Source: Clostridiales bacterium (GTDB taxonomy: Bacteria > Bacillota > Clostridia > Oscillospirales > CAG-382). From it: a stretch of DNA of 8,774 nucleotides. Position 1 is the first letter of the stretch; every line of letters starts with the position of its first letter. Of this stretch, positions 1 through 5,231 are shown piece after piece. The stretch covers positions 1-8,774 of the forward strand of contig QAKH01000009.1 in assembly GCA_003343885.1 (NCBI GenBank), in the 5' to 3' direction. The notes below the pieces were generated by a model. It saw only the letters and a program-made list of their open reading frames with translations. It did no database searches and was not told where the DNA came from. The position numbers were made by a program, and so were the translations under genes.

Positions 1-22
1 ACAGGAATGGAGGGTAATACCG

Positions 23-220
23 ATGAAATATCTTTCTACCTTTGAGGTTGCAGAAAAATGGGGGATTTCCCACCGCCGTGTCGGTATCCTCTGCAATGAA
101 AACCGCATCCCCGGCGCACAGAGGGCGGGTGGACGATGGATTATCCCCGAAGATGCAGAGAAGCCAGCCGATGCAAGAATCAAAAGCGGAAAATACGTCA
201 AGACGAAAACGAAAGAATAA
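23..220 (+). CDS. Small helix-turn-helix DNA-binding protein (excisionase/MerR-like)
   Basis: This is a 65-aa protein. Residues ~5-45 read as a winged-helix/excisionase-type DNA-binding domain: a helix (STFEVAEKWGIS), a second helix beginning RRVGILCNENRIPG, and a wing ending in GGRWIIPEDAEKP. The hydrophobic R-W-I-I-P ending is typical of MerR/Xis-like small regulators. The tail is Lys-rich. The ATG at 23 is supported by GGAGGG at 9-14 with an 8-nt spacer. In clostridial integrative elements such proteins often sit directly upstream of an XRE repressor, as here (next ATG 27 bp downstream), so a role in control or excision of a mobile element is inferred. The target is unknown. Fold confidence is high; function confidence is low. 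Confidence 0.8.
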   Translation: MKYLSTFEVAEKWGISHRRVGILCNENRIPGAQRAGGRWIIPEDAEKPADARIKSGKYVKTKTKE

Positions 221-246
221 CACAAACAGGAAAGGGGGCGCAGAGC

Positions 247-345
247 ATGGAGCGCAAATATTTATCCGGCAACATCAGAGAGCGTTTGCAGGATTTGATG
301 AAAGAACGCAAGATCACACAGAGCGAACTTGCCGCAAAAATCGGA
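247..345 (+). pseudogene. 5' fragment of XRE-family (Cro/CI-type HTH) repressor
   Basis: An ATG at 247 follows a strong purine-rich site (GGAAAGGGGG, about 229-238). Residues 1-33 match the start of an XRE/HTH_3 domain: helix 1 (NIRERLQDLMKERK) and helix 2 (TQSELAAKIG). An XRE protein would continue into the recognition helix (typically a Ser-x-Ser/Thr-x-Leu-Ser-Arg-type stretch). Here it switches after about codon 33 to glycoside hydrolase family 3 sequence without losing the reading frame. The recognition helix and the rest of the regulator are absent, so specific DNA binding is very unlikely. As written, the open frame runs on to 810 as a 187-aa chimera. Confidence 0.75.
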
Positions 346-810
346 AAACCCGTTATCTTTGTAAATGTCAGCGGAAGCTGTGTAAATCTATCCTTTGAAA
401 ACGAGAACTTTGATGCAGTTATCCAGTGCTTCTATCCGGGAGCTGAAGGCGGCAAAGCACTTGCGGACATCATATTCGGAAAGGTGTCTCCTTCAGGCAG
501 ACTTCCCGTAACCTTCTACAAGTCGGTTGACGACCTGCCTCCGTTCGAAGACTACAGCATGGACAACAGAAGCTACAAATTCTTCAAGGGTGATGTAGTT
601 TATCCCTTCGGTCACGGTCTTACATACTCAGAAATCACAGAAGAATGGACGGATGAAAACACTGTCGTCCTAGAGAATAAGGGCAAATACGATGTTAGCT
701 ATTCAGTTCTGAAATTTGAATACATTCCCCACAAAAATCTTTGCGGATTTAAGAAGGTTTATCTTAATTCGGGCGAGAAAAAGACGGTTAAATTTGAAAA
801 AGACGATTAA
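346..810 (+). pseudogene. 3' fragment of GH3 family beta-glucosidase, in-frame with the XRE start
   Basis: From KPVIFVNVSG onward the frame is the end of the GH3 C-terminal alpha/beta domain and part of the following Fn3-like domain. Landmarks are FYPGAEGGKALADIIFG, SPSGRLPVTFYKS, DDLPPFEDYSM, VYPFGHGLTYSEI and, in the Fn3-like part, CGFKKVYLNSGEKKTVKF. GH3 enzymes hydrolyse terminal beta-linked sugars and are usually 650-800 aa. About 154 aa remain, and the N-terminal TIM barrel carrying the catalytic Asp nucleophile is missing, so no hydrolase activity is expected. The frame ends inside a 19-bp tandem duplication at 777-814. The absence of internal stops suggests recent truncation or an assembly join. 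Confidence 0.85.
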
Positions 811-814
811 ATTT
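777..814 (+). repeat. 19-bp tandem duplication at the end of the GH3 fragment
   Basis: Two adjacent 19-bp units, 777-795 (gaaaaagacggttaaattt) and 796-814 (gaaaaagacgattaaattt), differ only at G787/A806. The period is not a multiple of three, so the second copy is read in another frame and supplies the TAA at 808-810. Without the second copy the frame would read ...KTVKFE and stop at the TAA now at 818-820, so the duplication alters only the last few residues. The metF ribosome site lies just downstream. Confidence 0.85.
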
Positions 815-831
815 GAATAAGGACAATATTT

Positions 832-1692
832 ATGAAAGTAATTGACATCATCAAAGGCGAAAAGCCAAGCCTTTCTTTTGAGGTATTTCCTCCAAAGACA
901 AGCGACAAGCTTGAAAGCGTAGAAAAAGCGGTAAATGAGATTGCAACTCTTAACCCATCATACATGAGCGTAACATACGGTGCAGGCGGCGGCACATCCG
1001 ACTATACAGTAAGAATTGCAAGAGAGCTGCTTGACAAGGGCGTTACCTCTCTTGCACACTTAACCTGCATTACCTCCGACAAAAGCAACATAAAGAATAT
1101 GCTTACCACACTTAAGGAAAACGGCATCGAAAACATACTTGCACTTCGCGGAGACATTCCCGAAGGCTTCTCAAGGGAAAATCTGTCCTACAATTACGCA
1201 AGCGAGCTTGTAAAGGACATCCGTGAGTCGGGAGATTTCTGCATTGGCGGTGCCTGCTATCCCGAAAATCATCCCGAAAGTGAAAACAGCTATGCCGACA
1301 TTGAAGGACTTAAGAAAAAGATTGATGCAGGCTGTGAATTTCTCACAACGCAGATGTTTTTTGACAACAACATTCTCTACAACTTCCTTTACAGAATACA
1401 GCGTGCAGGCATTTTTGCACCGGTAGTTGCAGGTATTATGCCGGTTACAAACGCACGTCAGATAAAGAGAATTATTTCAATTTCAGCGAATGCACTGCCT
1501 CAGAGATTTATCAGAATTGTAGACCGTTACGGTGACAATCCCGAAGCTATGAAGCAGGCAGGAATTGCATATGCAACAGAGCAGGTTGTAGACTTGTTTG
1601 CAAACGGCATAAATGCGGTACACATCTATTCCATGAATAATCCGGATGTTGCAAGAGGCATCAAAAATAACATTTCGGAGCTTATAAAATGA
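832..1692 (+). CDS. metF: 5,10-methylenetetrahydrofolate reductase
   Basis: MetF reduces 5,10-methylene-THF to 5-methyl-THF with FAD, in the cytoplasm. It supplies the methyl group for methionine synthesis by MetH (793 aa, same strand, from 6097). The 286-aa length is normal for a bacterial MetF TIM barrel. Visible landmarks are SFEVFPPK at 15-22 with the conserved Glu17, YGAGGGTSD at 49-57, LRGD at 105-108 (Asp108, the flavin-facing Asp of the family), GGACYPE at 139-145, TTQMFFD at 172-178 with the folate-binding Gln, GIMP at 201-204 and HIYSMN at 264-269. The ATG at 832 follows AAGGA (819-823) by 8 nt. Its stop overlaps the start of the next gene (ATGA, 1689-1692), implying co-translation. 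No SAM riboswitch is seen upstream. The promoter is not evident and may lie within the truncated upstream genes. Confidence 0.96.
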   Translation: MKVIDIIKGEKPSLSFEVFPPKTSDKLESVEKAVNEIATLNPSYMSVTYGAGGGTSDYTVRIARELLDKGVTSLAHLTCITSDKSNIKNMLTTLKENGIENILALRGDIPEGFSRENLSYNYASELVKDIRESGDFCIGGACYPENHPESENSYADIEGLKKKIDAGCEFLTTQMFFDNNILYNFLYRIQRAGIFAPVVAGIMPVTNARQIKRIISISANALPQRFIRIVDRYGDNPEAMKQAGIAYATEQVVDLFANGINAVHIYSMNNPDVARGIKNNISELIK

Positions 1693-2537
1693 AAACAGGA
1701 CTTGTTCTTGAAGGCGGTGCAATGAGAGGGCTTTTCTCGGCAGGCGTTATTGACCGCTTAATGGAAGAAAACATAAAACTTGACGGCCTTATCGGCGTAT
1801 CAGCCGGAGCCTGCTTTGGCTGTAACTACAAATCGGAGCAGATTGGCAGAGCACTCCGCTATAACCTTGATTACTGCAACGACAAGAGATATTGCTCATT
1901 CAGCTCTCTTATTAAAACGGGAGATATGTACGGTGCGGATTTTTGCTACCACGAGCTTCCCGAAAAACTTGACATATTTGACAAGGAAGCCTTTGCGAAA
2001 AATCCCATGGAGTTTTATCTTGTCTGTACAGATGTTGAAACAGGCGAGCCTGTGTATCATAGAATGGACAGTGTTACATATGATGAGCTTGAATGGATGA
2101 GAGCCTCCGCATCAATGCCTCTTGTATCAAGAATCGTTGAGGTCGGCGGTAAAAAGATGCTTGACGGCGGTGTGTCCGATTCAATTCCGCTGAAGTTCTG
2201 GCAAAGTATCGGCTATGGGAAAAACATTGTTGTTCTCACGCAACCCCGTTCCTACAGAAAAAAGAAAAACAGCCTGATGCCGTTAATAAAAGTTGCACTT
2301 CGTAAGTATCCGTGTCTTGTGGATGCCATGGCAAGACGGCATGAGATGTATAACGAAACACTTGACTATATTTGGAACGAGGAACAAAAAGGCAATGTTC
2401 TTGTTCTCTGTCCCGACGACAATCTTCCTATAAAGCGTACCGAGCACGACAAGGCTGTGCTTAAGCAGGTTTATGATATGGGAAGAGATGTGTTTGACAG
2501 AAAATTCGATGAAATCAAAAACTTTTTGGCTGAATAA
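1689..2537 (+). CDS. Patatin-like phospholipase/esterase (YjjU-like)
   Basis: This is a 282-aa patatin-fold serine hydrolase, a family that cleaves acyl esters of phospholipids or lipids using a Ser-Asp dyad. The oxyanion-hole loop GGAMRG is at residues 9-14, the nucleophile elbow GVSAG at 36-40 (Ser38), and the catalytic Asp159 sits in DGG (159-161). ASASMPLVSR at about 139-148 is also family-typical. The size and a basic C-terminal extension (PRSYRKKKN, then a helical region to LAE) recall the E. coli YjjU group. There is no signal peptide or membrane segment, so it is probably cytosolic. The ATG overlaps the metF stop (ATGA), indicating translational coupling. Substrate is unknown, and no direct biochemical link with one-carbon metabolism can be inferred. 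The gene looks intact. Confidence 0.93.
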   Translation: MKTGLVLEGGAMRGLFSAGVIDRLMEENIKLDGLIGVSAGACFGCNYKSEQIGRALRYNLDYCNDKRYCSFSSLIKTGDMYGADFCYHELPEKLDIFDKEAFAKNPMEFYLVCTDVETGEPVYHRMDSVTYDELEWMRASASMPLVSRIVEVGGKKMLDGGVSDSIPLKFWQSIGYGKNIVVLTQPRSYRKKKNSLMPLIKVALRKYPCLVDAMARRHEMYNETLDYIWNEEQKGNVLVLCPDDNLPIKRTEHDKAVLKQVYDMGRDVFDRKFDEIKNFLAE

Positions 2538-2546
2538 TATCACAGA

Positions 2547-2566
2547 AAAGCAGAGCAATCTGCTTT
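2547..2566 (+). other. Small hairpin with GCAA loop, 3' UTR of the patatin gene
   Basis: AAAGCAGA (2547-2554) pairs perfectly with TCTGCTTT (2559-2566) around a GCAA loop, a GNRA tetraloop in RNA. No T-run follows, so it is not an intrinsic terminator by itself. It may stabilise the transcript 3' end upstream of the terminator at 2601. Confidence 0.5.
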
Positions 2567-2600
2567 CAGACTGTTGAAAAAGTATCTTTTCGTTTAACAA

Positions 2601-2635
2601 GGGCGAACCCCCGGCGAGGGTTCGCCCTCTTTTTT
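2601..2635 (+). terminator. Rho-independent terminator of the metF-patatin operon
   Basis: A perfect 10-bp GC-rich stem is formed by GGGCGAACCC (2601-2610) and GGGTTCGCCC (2618-2627) with a 7-nt loop, followed by TCTTTTTTT (2628-2635). It lies 64 bp after the patatin stop and is correctly oriented for the plus strand. Confidence 0.92.
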
Positions 2636-2790
2636 ACCGTTTTACGGTCAAAAATTCACCCACTCCTGCGCTTATCGACCGGCAAAAGAGGAATTTCGCC
2701 GTCTGCGGACGGCGACAATGGCTATTCGCCCTTGACCTCAGTCGCTTTTTTATAAAAAAGCTCCGCAAAAAATTTTGTCGTCAGGTTTTG
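2636..2790. other. Hairpin-rich non-coding stretch, possible repeat element or small RNA
   Basis: No convincing gene is seen here. Several compact palindromes are packed together. ACCGT/ACGGT (2636-2640 with 2644-2648) forms a tiny hairpin. TCGCCGTC/GACGGCGA (2696-2703 with 2708-2715) is an 8-bp stem with a TGCG loop. GCTTTTTTATAAAAAAGC (2744-2761) is an 18-bp perfect palindrome. TTCGCCCTTG (2725-2734) is the exact reverse complement of CAAGGGCGAA (2598-2607), which covers most of the left arm of the terminator. The organisation resembles a dispersed intergenic repeat or MITE-like unit, but no copy number can be judged from one window. Confidence 0.45.
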
Positions 2791-2794
2791 CGAC

Positions 2795-3082
2795 AAGCAA
2801 AAAGTTGAAGAAAGAGGGTGGAAACGAACCACAATATCAACGTTTCTTACAAGACTTGTGGAAAAAGGTGCTCTGTCAAGCGAAAAACGTGGTAAGCAGT
2901 ATTATTACAGTGCTCTTATTTCCAAGGAAGAATATACAAAATCGCAGACGGGAAATCTGATAAAAAGTCTTTTCGGAGGCTCGGTAAAGGCATTTGCCGC
3001 ATCTCTTTTTGAAAGTGATGAGTTGTCCGATGACGACATCAGTGAACTGAAAGCAATTATCGGAAGCAAGGAGAAAAAATGA
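2795..3082 (+). pseudogene. N-terminally truncated BlaI/MecI-family repressor
   Basis: The frame ending at the TGA 3080-3082 is open back to 2756. From about 2795 it reads as the second half of a BlaI/MecI (penicillinase repressor) protein. The recognition-helix region is ERGWKRTTISTFLTRLVEKGAL, followed by the wing (KRGKQYYYSALISKEEY) and the dimerisation helices (LIKSLFGGSVKAFAASLFE, SDDDISELKAII). Roughly 35-40 residues that normally precede this, including the start codon and first helices, are missing. GTG at 2858 is the only nearby start-like codon and lies after the recognition helix. BlaI repressors bind operator dyads and are cleaved when a BlaR1-type sensor is activated. The sensor-like gene follows with an ATGA overlap, as in intact pairs. 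The remnant is unlikely to work. Confidence 0.8.
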
Positions 3083-3461
3083 TAGAAAACACATTTATAT
3101 CATATGTCTGTGTTCGGTAACAATGTCGCTTATTGCATTACTTCTTACACTTACAAAACCGCTTACATCACGCTTTTTCAGCCCGAGATGGCACTACTTT
3201 GTCACGGCTTGTCTTGTACTTATGTTGCTTGTGCCTATTCGCATAAATCTGCCGGAAGCATCGGAAACTGAAGCCGTTAACACGGTGCCGTATCATGGTG
3301 AAACTTATACCCAAACAAAACCGGTAGAAATTACTGTTGCAGATGAAGCAATAGTACCAAACAGTCATTTAAACGTGATACATAAGTATACCGGTACACT
3401 TTCATATGTGTGGATTATGGTCGCATCAGTAAAACTTGTGTGGTTTGTTAGGATCGGTTGA
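3079..3461 (+). pseudogene. Frameshifted, 3'-truncated BlaR1/MecR1-type M56 membrane sensor
   Basis: The native start is probably ATG 3079 (AAGGAG at 3068-3073), overlapping the blaI-like stop. It encodes MIENTFISYVCV, then meets TAA at 3118-3120. Adding one base near 3114-3115 gives ...VCV-S-V-T-MSLIALLL, continuous with the frame from 3123. That frame has membrane segments (MSLIALLLTL; WHYFVTACLVLMLLVPI; YVWIMVASVKLVWF) separated by an extracytoplasmic loop. M56 sensors carry an HExxH zinc protease on a cytoplasmic loop further along. It is absent because homology-like sequence ends near 3435-3455, where the opposite-strand oxidoreductase remnant begins. A start at 3123 instead is possible but has no good ribosome site. 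Family assignment rests on gene order and membrane pattern more than on motifs. Confidence 0.65.
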
Positions 3462-3957
3462 GGATGAGTGCAAATATGCACTTCTGAAGGTGACTACATC
3501 ACCGATTCTGCCTTCCTCCACAAGTGCCTTTGCTCGGAGAGTTGCAGGCAGATGACGGTTGTTGAACACCATTCCGCAGATTTTGTCCGACTTTTCCGCA
3601 AGTGCTGCAAGCTCATCTGCTTCTGCCGCAGAAATGCCGAGAGGCTTCTCACAAAGCAAGTGTTTGCCTGCAAGAACAGCCTTTTTTCACCTCGTCATAG
3701 TGGCAGATGTTAGGCGTGCAGATATCAATAACATCAATTTCGGGGTTATTAACCGCTTCATCAAAGGTAAGTGCATAATTTTCAAAGCCGAGAGCATCGG
3801 CATCCGCTCTTGCAGTTTCTTCATTTCTCGTAACCAGCGTATGAAGCTTAACCTCAAAGGGCATATTCTTATAGCAGTATTTAAGCAGCGATATGGAAGC
3901 CGAATGAGTCCTCCCCATTGAGCCTTTACCCACAACTGCAACATTTATTGTTTTCAT
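3426..3957 (-). pseudogene. Frameshifted, C-terminally truncated Gfo/Idh/MocA oxidoreductase
   Basis: Translation starts at ATG 3957. Residues 1-92 form the NAD(P)-binding Rossmann fold: VAVVGKGSMGRTH at 6-18 with the dinucleotide loop, then VIDICTPN at 76-83. After DEVKK the frame is lost at a six-base A run (plus-strand T 3682-3687). Removing one base restores the expected AVLAGKHLLCEKPLG, which continues in the second frame (CEKPLGISAAEADELAALA, then RIGDVVTFRSAYLHSS, the start of the substrate domain). Family members are usually 330-390 aa; only about 175 remain, ending near 3440 beside the M56 remnant. These enzymes oxidise or reduce sugars or cyclitols. The upstream neighbour on the same strand (stop at 4046) ends 88 bp before this start, so they may have been one operon. 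Confidence 0.85.
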
Positions 3958-4016
3958 AAATATTTCACTTTCGTATAGACATGAATTTGTATTTAAAAGT
4001 TAGTTTTACGCATGAA

Positions 4017-4047
4017 ATTTTCAACTCTCAATTTTCCATTTTCAACT
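4017..4047. repeat. Short direct repeat between the two minus-strand genes
   Basis: ATTTTCAACT occurs at 4017-4026 and again at 4038-4047, offset by 21 bp, with a related CAATTTTCC between. The second copy overlaps the stop codon of the upstream minus-strand gene. It is low-complexity sequence of the kind seen between genes of gut clostridia; function is unknown. Confidence 0.5.
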
Positions 4048-5059
4048 AAATAAACGGCCGTCTGTCAAGCACAACATGCAAAGGATACGTGCTTTCAAAC
4101 TCACTCGGCAGAGCCGCCTGAAATTCAGCAAGACAGCAAACAGAGCCAAAGAGCATATGAAGGTCGTTGAACGTTTCATCTGTGTTTTCATCAACTGCTT
4201 CAAGATAGTCAATGTACTTCTTTGCAAACACTCTTATTCTGTCCTTAGCCTCGTAGAATCTGTGAGGAGTCTGACGGGTAGCACGGTTGAGGGCGAAAAC
4301 CCAGTCAACCTCAATAAAGCCGCAAAGAGCTCCGAAATTAGGTCTGTCCCTGTAAATCTCGTTATCATACATATTTATAAGACAGTCAACAAGCTTATCG
4401 GGATATCTGTAAGGTCTTCTTGCGTGCTCGTGATTGAACATGTAGTGAAATGAGCCTGCCATAGAGGTAAAGGACGGAGTTGATTCCGGAGTATATATAC
4501 AGCCTTTTCTCCACATACCTGTTTCAGGATCTGTTTCTTTCCAAAGCCAGTCAAAATACCAGTTCTGCCATTCTAAAGTAGCTTCTCCCGTGCAGGCAAA
4601 CGCCGCATAAATACCGGCTCCCTGATGTGAGTTGTTCCAAGGGGATTTTATCCATTCAAGGCTTTCAAGAAGCTCATAAAGCCCCTCCTTTGTCTTGTAC
4701 TTTTCAAAAGCATAAAAGGGATACAGAGGCTTTGCATCAAAAAGCTGAAGTGCTGCTGTCACGTGTGCTGTTGTATGAATTGCGTGGTGTGTAGGCTCGG
4801 AGAAAAGTCCTGTCTCGGGATTCTGGAAGGACTGCATTTCCTTAACTGCCGCCTGTCTTTTTGCGTAGTCTGTTTCAAACCGACCGATTGTGTAAAGAAT
4901 GTTAGCCGCATCAGCACAGCCGTACTCGTTGCTGCCAAGATTTCGTGTGCCGTCCTTATTCTGCCATCTCCAACGGCAGTATTTACCTTCGTCAAGCTTG
5001 TGATCCAAAACCGATTTGTATACTTTTTCTATAAGTCCGTCTATATTTCTTGCTGTCAT
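4046..5059 (-). CDS. Uncharacterised 337-aa protein, probable alpha/alpha-toroid fold
   Basis: I do not recognise a named family. The protein is rich in Trp, Tyr, Phe and His, has no signal peptide or membrane segment, and is mostly helical in character. Two similar turns, QNPETGLFSEP (79-89) and TDPETGMWRKG (176-186), lie about 97 residues apart. They recall the Q/D-x-P-x-T-G-x-W/F turns of alpha/alpha-toroid proteins (terpene cyclase-like repeats, alpha/alpha-barrel glycosidases and lyases). Other conserved-looking stretches are HHAIHTTAHVTAALQLF (91-107), WNNSHQGAGIYAAF (141-154) and SFTSMAGSFHYMFNHEH (196-212), whose His/Asn/Glu residues could form an active site. Start choice: ATG 5059 has AAAGGTGA 7 nt upstream, whereas the upstream GTG 5077 lies before that site. 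Placement ahead of a sugar-type oxidoreductase suggests carbohydrate metabolism (inference). Confidence 0.8.
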   Translation of the reverse strand: MTARNIDGLIEKVYKSVLDHKLDEGKYCRWRWQNKDGTRNLGSNEYGCADAANILYTIGRFETDYAKRQAAVKEMQSFQNPETGLFSEPTHHAIHTTAHVTAALQLFDAKPLYPFYAFEKYKTKEGLYELLESLEWIKSPWNNSHQGAGIYAAFACTGEATLEWQNWYFDWLWKETDPETGMWRKGCIYTPESTPSFTSMAGSFHYMFNHEHARRPYRYPDKLVDCLINMYDNEIYRDRPNFGALCGFIEVDWVFALNRATRQTPHRFYEAKDRIRVFAKKYIDYLEAVDENTDETFNDLHMLFGSVCCLAEFQAALPSEFESTYPLHVVLDRRPFI

Positions 5060-5066
5060 AACCGTT

Positions 5067-5074
5067 TCACCTTT
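5067..5074 (-). promoter_or_regulatory. Ribosome binding site fixing the start at 5059
   Basis: AAAGGTGA on the minus strand lies 7 nt before ATG 5059. It falls inside the reading frame of the longer GTG start at 5077, which has no comparable site, so the 337-aa form is preferred. Confidence 0.8.
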
Positions 5075-5163
5075 CACATATTTGTATTTTCTTTAGTTTA
5101 CCATACATTTTGAAAAATGAAAGAGTTTTTTGATATATTTATGCGTTTTTTTATTTTTATATA

Positions 5164-5192
5164 TTGACAGGAGATTTTTTGTGTGCTATACT
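5164..5192 (+). promoter_or_regulatory. Sigma-A-type promoter of the gntR-metH operon
   Basis: TTGACA (5164-5169) is separated by exactly 17 bp from TATACT (5187-5192). A second, perfect TATAAT is at 5193-5198 but would be 23 bp from the -35. Transcription is predicted to begin near 5199. TGTACA (5204-5209), a six-base palindrome, lies just downstream of the -10. It is a candidate GntR autoregulatory half-site, supported only by position. The intergenic gap (5060-5231) is shared with the divergent minus-strand gene. Confidence 0.8.
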
Positions 5193-5219
5193 TATAATAT
5201 ACCTGTACACTAAAATTGT

Positions 5220-5225
5220 AGGAGG
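5220..5225 (+). promoter_or_regulatory. Ribosome binding site fixing the gntR start at 5232
   Basis: AGGAGG directly abuts ATG 5226 (zero spacing, unusable) but stands 6 nt before ATG 5232, so translation should start at the second in-frame ATG (MAQHKN...). Confidence 0.85.
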
Positions 5226-5231
5226 ATGAAA

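Noticed and set aside
136..246. Upstream extension of the chimeric frame (ATG 136)
   Set aside because: It overlaps the first HTH gene in another frame and lacks a ribosome site; ATG 247 has a strong one and matches the XRE family start.
2775..2960. 61-aa frame over the BlaI remnant
   Set aside because: It is an alternative frame of the BlaI-like sequence with no family features; the adjacent frame reads as BlaI.
3682..3687. Programmed -1 ribosomal frameshift in the oxidoreductase
   Set aside because: The A6G run is in the wrong phase for the canonical slip heptamer and a +1 change is required; the gene is also truncated, so decay or error is simpler.
5077..5077. GTG 5077 as start of the minus-strand 337-aa gene
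   Set aside because: The AAAGGTGA site lies downstream of it and is correctly spaced for ATG 5059 instead.
4763..5113. 116-aa plus-strand frame
   Set aside because: It is antisense to the intact 337-aa gene and extends across its start; composition is that of a shadow frame.
5193..5198. TATAAT as the -10 for TTGACA 5164
   Set aside because: The spacer would be 23 bp; TATACT at 5187-5192 gives the standard 17 bp.
5060..5231. SAM, cobalamin or T-box riboswitch upstream of gntR-metH
   Set aside because: The predicted leader is only about 30 nt and no conserved riboswitch cores or terminator/antiterminator were seen; the same negative holds for the short gap before metF.
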